Shown: in pieces, positions 38,666 to 45,477 of the stretch
Layout: every line of letters starts with the position of its first letter
Position numbering within the stretch: the first letter of the stretch is position 1
Assembly: GCA_902510965.1 (NCBI GenBank)
Contig: CABXDM010000004.1
Coordinates: forward strand, 1-45,477
Origin: an uncultured Candidatus Actinomarina sp.
GTDB lineage: Bacteria; Actinomycetota; Acidimicrobiia; Actinomarinales; Actinomarinaceae
DNA: 45,477 bases
Reading direction: 5' to 3'
Made by a program: the position numbers and the translations under genes
Notes under the pieces: model-generated
Seen by the model: the letters and a program-made list of their open reading frames with translations, nothing else
The model's database searches: none
What the model was told of the DNA's origin: nothing

Positions 38666-39894
38666 TGGTTGAAAATTTGAATAGAAGCGAATTAAATATT
38701 GCAATTAATAAAACTAGAGAGTCTTTTGATACAGATAATCCAACGGTTCCATTTATAGAAGGTGATGGTATTGGAATAGATATATGGCCAGCATCACAAT
38801 CAGTTTTTGATGCAGTTGTAGAAAAAGCTTACAACGGTGAAAGAAAAATTAACTGGGTTGAAGTTTTAGCTGGGCAAAAAGCTTACGATACTGTATCAGA
38901 ATGGTTACCTAAAAAGACATTAGATACTTTTGATGAACATGGAGTGGGAATAAAAGGTCCTTTAACAACTCCAGTTGGAGAAGGTATAAGATCAATAAAT
39001 GTTGCAATAAGACAAGAACTGGACCTTTATGTATGCTTAAGGCCAATAAAGTACTTTAAGGGGATTGAAACACCAACGAAAAGTCCTCAAGACGTAGATA
39101 TTGTGCTCTTCAGAGAAAATACAGAAGATGTTTACTCAGGTAAAGAATTAGAAGAGGGCAGTGATGAAGTTTTAAAATTAAATAGCTTTCTTGAAGATGA
39201 ATTTGGTTGGAAAATTCGAAAAGATAGCGGAATAGGCATAAAGCCAATCTCCAACACTGGATCAGAAAGACTTATAAGAGCTGCTATCAATTTTGCTGCA
39301 GAAAATGGAAAGAAAAATCTAGCTATTGTTCATAAAGGCAACATTATGAAATTTACAGAGGGAGCTTTCAGAAAATGGGGCTATGAGTTAATAGAGCGAG
39401 AATTTTCAGATGTTGCTGTTTCGTGGGAGGATTCAAATGGTAATCCAGGTGATAAAATATTGGTGCAAGATGTTATAGCTGATGCTTTCTTACAGCAGAT
39501 ATTGATTAAACCCCAAGAATTTGACGTTATTGCAACTACCAACTTAAACGGAGACTATGCTTCCGATGCATTAGCAGCACAAATAGGGGGAATAGGTATA
39601 AGTCCAGGTGGGAATATTAATTATGAAAATGGGAAAGCAGTTTTTGAGGCAACACATGGTACAGCTCCAAAATATGCTGGAATGAATAAAGCAAATCCTG
39701 GCTCATTGATTCTATCAGGTGAAATGATGTTCAGGTATATGGGATGGAATGAAGCTGCAGACTTAATAATTACTAGCATGGAAAAGTCAATTCTCGAAGG
39801 AAATGTTACTTATGATCTTGCAAGAGGAAGAGAAGATGCAACTATTCTATCAACCTCTGAATTTGCAGATTCTCTTGTCCGAAACATACAATAA
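38665..39894 (+). CDS. icd: Isocitrate dehydrogenase (NADP-type, E. coli-like)
   Basis: [51 protein letters not shown]. Confidence 0.95.
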   Translation: MVENLNRSELNIAINKTRESFDTDNPTVPFIEGDGIGIDIWPASQSVFDAVVEKAYNGERKINWVEVLAGQKAYDTVSEWLPKKTLDTFDEHGVGIKGPLTTPVGEGIRSINVAIRQELDLYVCLRPIKYFKGIETPTKSPQDVDIVLFRENTEDVYSGKELEEGSDEVLKLNSFLEDEFGWKIRKDSGIGIKPISNTGSERLIRAAINFAAENGKKNLAIVHKGNIMKFTEGAFRKWGYELIEREFSDVAVSWEDSNGNPGDKILVQDVIADAFLQQILIKPQEFDVIATTNLNGDYASDALAAQIGGIGISPGGNINYENGKAVFEATHGTAPKYAGMNKANPGSLILSGEMMFRYMGWNEAADLIITSMEKSILEGNVTYDLARGREDATILSTSEFADSLVRNIQ

Positions 39895-39912
39895 GATTAT
39901 TGAAAGGAAGTT

Positions 39913-40851
39913 GTGAAAAAAGTTACAGTAGTTGGCGCAGGTAAATATGGCTCGATGACCGCTTTACGGGTTGCAGAATACAATTTAGCAAGCGAAGTTG
40001 TAATGACAGATATAGTGGAGGGCTTGCCCCAGGGGCTTGCTTTAGACATAAATCAGTCAAGATTCGTTGAAAAATTTGATACAAAAGTTTCTGGTACCAA
40101 TGATTATAAAGAAACAGCTGAAAGTGATGTAGTTGTTATCACTGCAGGTTTGCCTCGAAAACCGGGGATGTCACGTATGGACCTACTAGAAGTAAATGCT
40201 GGAATTGTTACTGATGTTACTAAACAAATATTAGAGCATTCCGAAGATCCAATAATAATTGTAGTTACAAATCCTTTAGATCAGATGACAACTCTAACTG
40301 CTGAAGTTTCAAAACTCTCCAAAGGCAGAGTTATAGGTCAAGCGGGTATTCTTGACTCTTCTAGGTTTGCATACTTCATATCTGAAAAACTAAATGTTAA
40401 GATGAGTGACGTTTATGCTCTAACACTAGGTAGCCATGGTGAGACAATGGTCCCAGTACCGTCTCTTTGCACAGTTAGTGGTGAGCCACTAGTTGATATT
40501 TTATCTGAAAAAGATATTGATGAACTTGTGAAAAAAACTTCGGAAGGTGGAGCTGAAATAGTTGGGCTTCTCAAAACAGGAAGTGCTTATTTTGCTCCAG
40601 CATCCTCTGCAGCAACTATGGTAAAGTCAATAATCTCTGATTCAAATGAAGTTTTTCCAGTATGTGCATGGCTTGAAGGGGAGTATGGAATAAATGATGT
40701 TTATCTTGGAGTCCCTGCAAAACTTGGTAAAGGTGGAGTCACTGAAGTTGTAGAATATGACTTAACCACAACTGAGCTAGATGCATTAAGAGAAGCTTCA
40801 AAAGCGGTAAAAGACAAGGTTTCCGAGCTTAATAGCATAAATAGTCAATAA
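39913..40851 (+). CDS. mdh: Malate dehydrogenase (LDH-like type)
   Basis: VTVVGAGKYGSMTALRVAE, VVITAGLPRKPGMSRMDLL, VTNPLDQMT, LGSHGETMVP. Confidence 0.95.
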   Translation: MKKVTVVGAGKYGSMTALRVAEYNLASEVVMTDIVEGLPQGLALDINQSRFVEKFDTKVSGTNDYKETAESDVVVITAGLPRKPGMSRMDLLEVNAGIVTDVTKQILEHSEDPIIIVVTNPLDQMTTLTAEVSKLSKGRVIGQAGILDSSRFAYFISEKLNVKMSDVYALTLGSHGETMVPVPSLCTVSGEPLVDILSEKDIDELVKKTSEGGAEIVGLLKTGSAYFAPASSAATMVKSIISDSNEVFPVCAWLEGEYGINDVYLGVPAKLGKGGVTEVVEYDLTTTELDALREASKAVKDKVSELNSINSQ

Positions 40852-40915
40852 AATCAGCCTTTTAATAAAAAAAGCCATTAATTATTGAATAATAAGATAA
40901 TTTATTTAAAAAAAC

Positions 40916-40921
40916 TATAAT
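40916..40921 (+). promoter_or_regulatory. Candidate -10 box (TATAAT) of the HU gene
   Basis: Perfect TATAAT in the 109-bp gap, 40 nt upstream of the start. Confidence 0.4.
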
Positions 40922-40960
40922 TAGCATATAGTAAAACGCAATAAGAAAGGCAAAACAGCT

Positions 40961-41233
40961 ATGAATAAAGATCAATTAGCAAGCGTTGTAGCAGCAGAAG
41001 TAGGGTTGTCACAGACAGACGCTAAAGCAGCTGTGGAAGCAGTGTTTGGCGGAATAACAAACGGAATGAAAAATGGCGATAAAGTAAGTATTGCTGGTTT
41101 CGGACAGTTTGAATCAAGATACAGGGCTGCAAGACAAGGGAGAAATCCAGCGACAGGTGAAACAATCCAAATAGCTGCTAAAAATGCACCAGCATTTAAA
41201 GCTGCAAAAGGATTAAAAGATAGTCTAAACTAA
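40961..41233 (+). CDS. hup: HU family DNA-binding protein
   Basis: MNKDQLASVVAAEVGLSQTDAKAAV, GFGQFESRYRAARQGRNPATGETIQIAA. Confidence 0.96.
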   Translation: MNKDQLASVVAAEVGLSQTDAKAAVEAVFGGITNGMKNGDKVSIAGFGQFESRYRAARQGRNPATGETIQIAAKNAPAFKAAKGLKDSLN

Positions 41234-41253
41234 GACATCTTAAAACCTTATTG

Positions 41254-41284
41254 AAAAGACGGCTTAGCCGTCTTTTCTTTTTTA
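41254..41284. terminator. Bidirectional rho-independent terminator between hup and the sdh operon end
   Basis: AAAAGACGGC-TTA-GCCGTCTTTT 10-bp stem with T-rich tract; convergent genes. Confidence 0.9.
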
Positions 41285-41572
41285 TTTAAGTAAATCTAAG
41301 TTACCCTTAATTTTAATTTTTTCATCGAACATTAAGTCTTCTGGATGCTTTACATTATCCCTAAGCTCAAAGAAAGTTGATTCTTCCATCTTTATTGTTA
41401 AGTTTTCCACATTGTTTTCTGAATTTGTGTTCTCTTCGAGAGTCCCTAAATTTATATTCCAAACATTATCTTGAGACGTTATTTGTAGATATATCTTGTT
41501 TAGATTCTCTTTTTTATTTATGTTTAAATTTTGTGTAATAATTTCGAGATAGTTTATTATTTCTTTGTTCAA
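41282..41572 (-). CDS. SCP-2 sterol-carrier-like domain protein
   Basis: WNINLGTLEE...NLTIKMEESTFFELRDNVKHPEDLMFDEKIKIKGNLDLL resembles the SCP2 fold signature; last gene of sdh operon. Confidence 0.6.
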   Translation of the reverse strand: MNKEIINYLEIITQNLNINKKENLNKIYLQITSQDNVWNINLGTLEENTNSENNVENLTIKMEESTFFELRDNVKHPEDLMFDEKIKIKGNLDLLK

Positions 41573-42264
41573 TTATTTAGTAGAGTTTCTCTTTTAACAT
41601 CTTCAATTGCTTTTGTTACTTGTATGCCCCTTGGACATGCACTTGTACAGTTAAAAGCAGTACGGCATCTAAATGCTCCGTTAACATCTTTCATGATTTC
41701 TAGTCTTTGCTTAGATCCCTGGTCTCGTGAGTCCATTACGAATCTATGAGCATTAACAATTGCTGCTGGACCAATGTATGAGTCAGCAGTCCAAAAGACA
41801 GGACAGCTTGTAGTACAAGCAGCACAGAGAATGCATTTTGTTGTATCTTCAAATTTATCTCTATCTTCAGGTGATTGAAGTCTTTCTCTATCTCCTGGTT
41901 CATCATCATTGATTAAAAATGGCATAACCTTTTTGTAACTATCAAAAAATGGTTCCATATCTACTATTAAATCTTTTAATACGGGTAAGCCCCTTATTGG
42001 TTCGATTTTGATCGGATTGCTTACTTCCTTTACTAATACTTGGCAGGCAAGCATGTTTTCACCATTTACTACCATTGCATCCGAACCACATACGCCATGA
42101 GCACAAGACTTTCTGAATGAGAGCGATCCATCTTCAAACCATTTTATTTTGTGGAGTAAATCAAGGATTCTTTCCTCTGGTTCAGCATCAACTTTGTAAT
42201 ATTCCCAATGTCCCTTTTTATCATTCTCGGGGTCATATCTTAATATTTTTAAATCAATTTCCAT
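41569..42264 (-). CDS. sdhB: Succinate dehydrogenase iron-sulfur subunit
   Basis: SFRKSCAHGVCGSDAMVVNGENMLAC; CILCAACTTSCPVFW; FNCTSACPRGIQVTKAI. Confidence 0.97.
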   Translation of the reverse strand: MEIDLKILRYDPENDKKGHWEYYKVDAEPEERILDLLHKIKWFEDGSLSFRKSCAHGVCGSDAMVVNGENMLACQVLVKEVSNPIKIEPIRGLPVLKDLIVDMEPFFDSYKKVMPFLINDDEPGDRERLQSPEDRDKFEDTTKCILCAACTTSCPVFWTADSYIGPAAIVNAHRFVMDSRDQGSKQRLEIMKDVNGAFRCRTAFNCTSACPRGIQVTKAIEDVKRETLLNN

Positions 42265-44006
42265 TAGTATTTTCTTTCCATTGGTTCATACTTTCCAAGT
42301 TCAACATCTTTATATTCTAGTTTTACAGAATCACCATTTTTAAATGCAAACGAGTGTTTCATAAACTTTGTGTCATCTCTATCTGGGTAATCTTCTCGTG
42401 AGTGAGCTCCTCTTGATTCTTTTCTTGCTAAAGCACTAGCTACAGTTGTATCGGCCATATCTAGTAAGTAATCAAGCTCAATTGCTTCAAGGAGTTCACT
42501 GTTGAATACCTTGCTCTTGTCTGAAATAGTAACATTTTTGTATCTTTCTCTTAAGTCAGAGAGAATTTCTGTTTGATTGTCTAAAGTCTCTTTAGATCTG
42601 AAAATTTTAGCATTTTCTTCCATAGAATCTTGTAGTTCTGATCTGATTTTAGCCACTGAAAATTCTGTAGTGTGTTCTTTTTCCATAAACCCAGAAATTT
42701 TGTTTGATAAATCATCTGCAGCTGATTCATTAAGAGGGGAGGCCTTAGTACTAGATACGTAATCAACCATACTTTGTCCAGCTCTTTTACCAAAAACAAC
42801 AATATCTAATAAAGAGTTAGTCCCTAAACGATTTGCTCCATGAACACTAACACAGGCAGCTTCACCTGCTGCATAGACTCCCTCAATGACGCCTCCTTTA
42901 TGATCACTAAGAACTCTACCATTAACATCAGTAGGGATACCTCCCATTGCATAGTGAGCTGTTGGTTGAACTGGAATAGGGTCATTTATTGGTTCTATCT
43001 TTACATACGTTCTAACAAAGTCTGTTATATCAGGAAGTTTTTTCATAATAGCTTCCTCACCTAAGTGGGTTAAGTCGAGGAATACATAGTCACTATTAGG
43101 ACCTGCACCGTTGCCTGCACTTATCTCGGTTGCTATTGCTCTTGAAACCATATCTCTTGGTGCTAAATCTTTAATAGAAGGTGCATATCTTTCCATAAAT
43201 CTTTCACCATCCTTGTTTCGAAGAATGCCTCCTTCACCTCTAGCAGCTTCAGATAGGAGTATTCCAAGTCTGTAGATTCCTGTCGGGTGAAATTGATAAA
43301 ATTCCATATCTTCAAGAGGAATACCTTTCTGATACAGCATGCCAGGTCCATCTCCAGTGAGAGAGTGTGCATTTGAGCTGACTTTGAAAATCTTACCAAA
43401 TCCACCGGTTGCAAATGTTACTGCTCTTGCTTCAAAAACGTGTAGATCACCAGTTGCGATTTCATATGCTACTACACCTTTACAAACACCGTCTTCAATT
43501 TTTATATCTAAAACTTGAAATTCATCAAAAAACTCGACACCCATAGACACGCATTTCTGATATAAAGTTTGGAGGATCATATGTCCTGTTCTGTCAGCTG
43601 CATAACATGCCCTAAAAGCAGGTGCAGCACCTTCTTTCACTGTATGACCACCAAATCTTCTTTGAGCAATCTTTCCGCTTTCTAATCTACTGAATGGGAG
43701 TCCCCAATGTTCTAATTCAACCACTGCATCAATAGCTTCTTTACATAAAATATCTACAGCTGGTTGGTCTGCTAAGTAATCAGAACCCTTTACTGTATCA
43801 AAAGCATGCCAATTCCAATTATCTTCTTCTACATTTGCTAAGGCTGCACTCATTCCACCTTGAGCTGCACCAGTATGAGATCTTGTAGGGTAGAGTTTGG
43901 TGATTACTGCAAGTTTCATTGTAGGTGCTGCTTCAATAGCAGCCCTAAGACCTGCTCCACCAGCTCCAACAATTATTCCATCAAAGGAATGTTTGACTAT
44001 CTTCAT
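42264..44006 (-). CDS. sdhA: Succinate dehydrogenase flavoprotein subunit
   Basis: IIVGAGGAGLRAAIEA; RSHTGAAQGGMSAAL; HPTGIYRLGILLSEAARGEGG; GANRLGTNSLLDIVVFG. Confidence 0.97.
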   Translation of the reverse strand: MKIVKHSFDGIIVGAGGAGLRAAIEAAPTMKLAVITKLYPTRSHTGAAQGGMSAALANVEEDNWNWHAFDTVKGSDYLADQPAVDILCKEAIDAVVELEHWGLPFSRLESGKIAQRRFGGHTVKEGAAPAFRACYAADRTGHMILQTLYQKCVSMGVEFFDEFQVLDIKIEDGVCKGVVAYEIATGDLHVFEARAVTFATGGFGKIFKVSSNAHSLTGDGPGMLYQKGIPLEDMEFYQFHPTGIYRLGILLSEAARGEGGILRNKDGERFMERYAPSIKDLAPRDMVSRAIATEISAGNGAGPNSDYVFLDLTHLGEEAIMKKLPDITDFVRTYVKIEPINDPIPVQPTAHYAMGGIPTDVNGRVLSDHKGGVIEGVYAAGEAACVSVHGANRLGTNSLLDIVVFGKRAGQSMVDYVSSTKASPLNESAADDLSNKISGFMEKEHTTEFSVAKIRSELQDSMEENAKIFRSKETLDNQTEILSDLRERYKNVTISDKSKVFNSELLEAIELDYLLDMADTTVASALARKESRGAHSREDYPDRDDTKFMKHSFAFKNGDSVKLEYKDVELGKYEPMERKY

Positions 44007-44398
44007 AATTTACTCACAAAAGCCACAATAACATAAGTTCCTAAAATAAAGAAAACAGTGCTTGTCACATAAAGTACTGATAATGAGAGTTTCCTAACAG
44101 TTTGATCCGATATATTGTCATGAAGGACTACCCTGAGTCCATTTGTACCATGAAGAAGACTTAAGGCTAAAAGTAACCAGTCAAAAGCTCGCCAATAAGG
44201 TGTATCCCATCTTGCAGCAACAAATTCATAATCAAGGTTAAGAGTATCATTGAATACATGCATAATGAACATATGTCCTACTGCCAGAAGTACAAGTAGT
44301 AGTCCACTGACTCTCATAAAAAACCATGCGTACAACTCGAAACTAGATCCTGCTAGAGGTGGCTGCCTTCGGCCCCAGTCTGTCCTTTGAGTTTTCAT
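44003..44398 (-). CDS. sdhD: Succinate dehydrogenase membrane subunit
   Basis: FMRVSGLLLVLLAVGHMFIMHVF; LHGTNGLRVVLHD. Confidence 0.88.
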   Translation of the reverse strand: MKTQRTDWGRRQPPLAGSSFELYAWFFMRVSGLLLVLLAVGHMFIMHVFNDTLNLDYEFVAARWDTPYWRAFDWLLLALSLLHGTNGLRVVLHDNISDQTVRKLSLSVLYVTSTVFFILGTYVIVAFVSKL

Positions 44399-44402
44399 AT
44401 CC

Positions 44403-44858
44403 CTACTTCCAATCCGGAATAGGTCTTACAATACAATCAGTGACGGTGGTTCCTGGTGAACTTTTCTCTAAACATAAATCAAAATATGAATCTACCATTT
44501 TGTATGTAGAGGGAACAAAAACACCGATAAAAATTACTAAAGATATTACATTAAGCTGTTTTTGATAATCAGAACCTTTTCTCCATAGATCTACTGTAAT
44601 TATTCTAAGACCATTTATCGCATGTGCTAACACTGCTCCAAATAAGCCTATTTCAGCTACTCTAAAATAAAAATTCTTGTATATTGCTTCAGCACCCTCA
44701 TAAACCTCAGGTCCTAAAAGAATTAAAGCTGTTGATATGATATGCAGTAAAAGATATCCAAATAAAGCTACACCAGTAACTCTATGAAATATGTAGAGCC
44801 ACATGCTTGTCTTACCTTTGTAAATTCCTCCAGAGGAAACTAATTTTTGATTAGGCAT
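44403..44858 (-). CDS. sdhC: Succinate dehydrogenase cytochrome b556 subunit
   Basis: SMWLYIFHRVTGVALFGYLLLHI; HAINGLRIITVDL. Confidence 0.92.
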   Translation of the reverse strand: MPNQKLVSSGGIYKGKTSMWLYIFHRVTGVALFGYLLLHIISTALILLGPEVYEGAEAIYKNFYFRVAEIGLFGAVLAHAINGLRIITVDLWRKGSDYQKQLNVISLVIFIGVFVPSTYKMVDSYFDLCLEKSSPGTTVTDCIVRPIPDWK

Positions 44859-44914
44859 TATTTAATTATCCTACATATCTAAAATTACGCTAAATTAAAT
44901 GAAGAATTAGCCCC

Positions 44915-44956
44915 TTGACAATTGTTGTAAAACTATATAGATTACACACATGTAAT
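44915..44956 (+). promoter_or_regulatory. Candidate whiB promoter: TTGACA (44915-44920), 17 bp, TAGATT (44938-44943), overlapped by inverted repeat ATTACA-CACA-TGTAAT (44941-44956)
   Basis: Consensus -35, 17-bp spacing, plausible -10, and palindrome over -10/TSS. Confidence 0.6.
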
Positions 44957-44981
44957 TTAGTTTTCTATATAAGGAGCAAGG

Positions 44982-45263
44982 GTGGAAAATTCAAAAATGG
45001 AAGATCTAATTGGAGGAATGCCTTCATGGACTGAGGAAGCAAACTGTAAGGGTGCAGACGCCGATATATTTTTCCCCGAGAGAGGTGCTTCAACAAGAAA
45101 AGCCAAGTCTATTTGTAGAGCCTGCAACGTCCAAGAAGATTGCCTAGAATTTGCCATAGAGCAATCTGAAAAGTTTGGTATATGGGGCGGACTCTCTGAA
45201 AGAGAACGGAGACGTATCAAAAGACAGAGAGTACAAAGTTTTGATATTAGGGAAGTTAGTTAA
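44982..45263 (+). CDS. whiB: WhiB-family iron-sulfur transcriptional regulator
   Basis: EANCKG...CRACNVQEDCLEFAIEQSEKFGIWGGLSERERRRIKRQ: four Cys plus GIWGG turn. Confidence 0.95.
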   Translation: MENSKMEDLIGGMPSWTEEANCKGADADIFFPERGASTRKAKSICRACNVQEDCLEFAIEQSEKFGIWGGLSERERRRIKRQRVQSFDIREVS

Positions 45264-45477
45264 AAGCCAAAACTTTCTTTATATTCACTAAAGTCTCTCT
45301 CAACACCAATTTCATCACTTTTGATTATTTCAGTGATTACATTATTTTCATCAGTTATGTAAGAGTACCTTAAAGAAATACCAGCTTTTTCATGGAAGCA
45401 ACCAAATTTTTGTGACACTGCTCCATGAGGCCAAAAATCCGCAAGTATTGGAAACTCAATACCATAATGTGCAGCCC
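45260..45477 (-). CDS. Peroxiredoxin (AhpE/AhpC-TSA-like), C-terminal part; truncated by window end
   Basis: Manual reverse-strand translation: AAHYGIEFPILADFWPHGAVSQKFGCFHEKAGISLRYSYITDENNVITEIIKSDEIGVERDFSEYKESFGF*. Confidence 0.82.
   Translation of the reverse strand, partial: AAHYGIEFPILADFWPHGAVSQKFGCFHEKAGISLRYSYITDENNVITEIIKSDEIGVERDFSEYKESFGF

Noticed and set aside
40861-40915. AT-rich inverted repeats (AATTAT/ATAATT) upstream of hup as a regulatory element
   Set aside because: Short AT-only repeats are expected by chance in a low-GC gap; only the -10 box was kept.

Overview
This 45.5 kb window is low-GC, gene-dense chromosome from a streamlined bacterium. Its WhiB protein and gene content suggest an actinobacterium, possibly a marine Actinomarina-type lineage (inference only). 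In order it holds: (1) the end of the ribosomal-protein region (secY-adk-map-infA-rpmJ-rpsM-rpsK-rpsD-rpoA-rplQ-[Yip1-like]-truA-rplM-rpsI); (2) glmM, a glmS ribozyme leader, then glmS-alr-tsaE-tsaB-rimI-tsaD; (3) groES-groEL and aroH; (4) an operon covering the whole shikimate to Phe/Tyr pathway (aroF-tyrA-aroA-aroE-aroC-aroK-aroB-aroQ-pheA); (5) accessory genes, including an S51-like/CysS-C-terminal fusion, a Fur-family regulator with ECF transporter T and A components, and a thioredoxin-like ORF with an in-frame TGA; (6) trpS, a UvrD/PcrA helicase, a TCA cluster (sucCD-icd-mdh), HU, the sdhCDAB operon and whiB. The strongest non-routine signals are: (a) a candidate selenocysteine thioredoxin with a UxxC motif, where the TGA replaces the first redox Cys, followed by a bSECIS-like hairpin (28559-29032); (b) an undescribed-looking Phe/Tyr leader-peptide attenuator (MKLNNTFFYFSEHI*) with terminator and antiterminator ahead of DAHP synthase and the aromatic operon (16551-16645); (c) a glmS ribozyme whose 5' and 3' flanks form a perfect 9-bp long-range helix starting at the predicted transcription start (8485-8650); (d) a 15-bp palindromic candidate operator between a Fur-family gene and an ECF metal transporter. 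No mobile elements, CRISPR arrays, tRNAs or rRNAs were seen.
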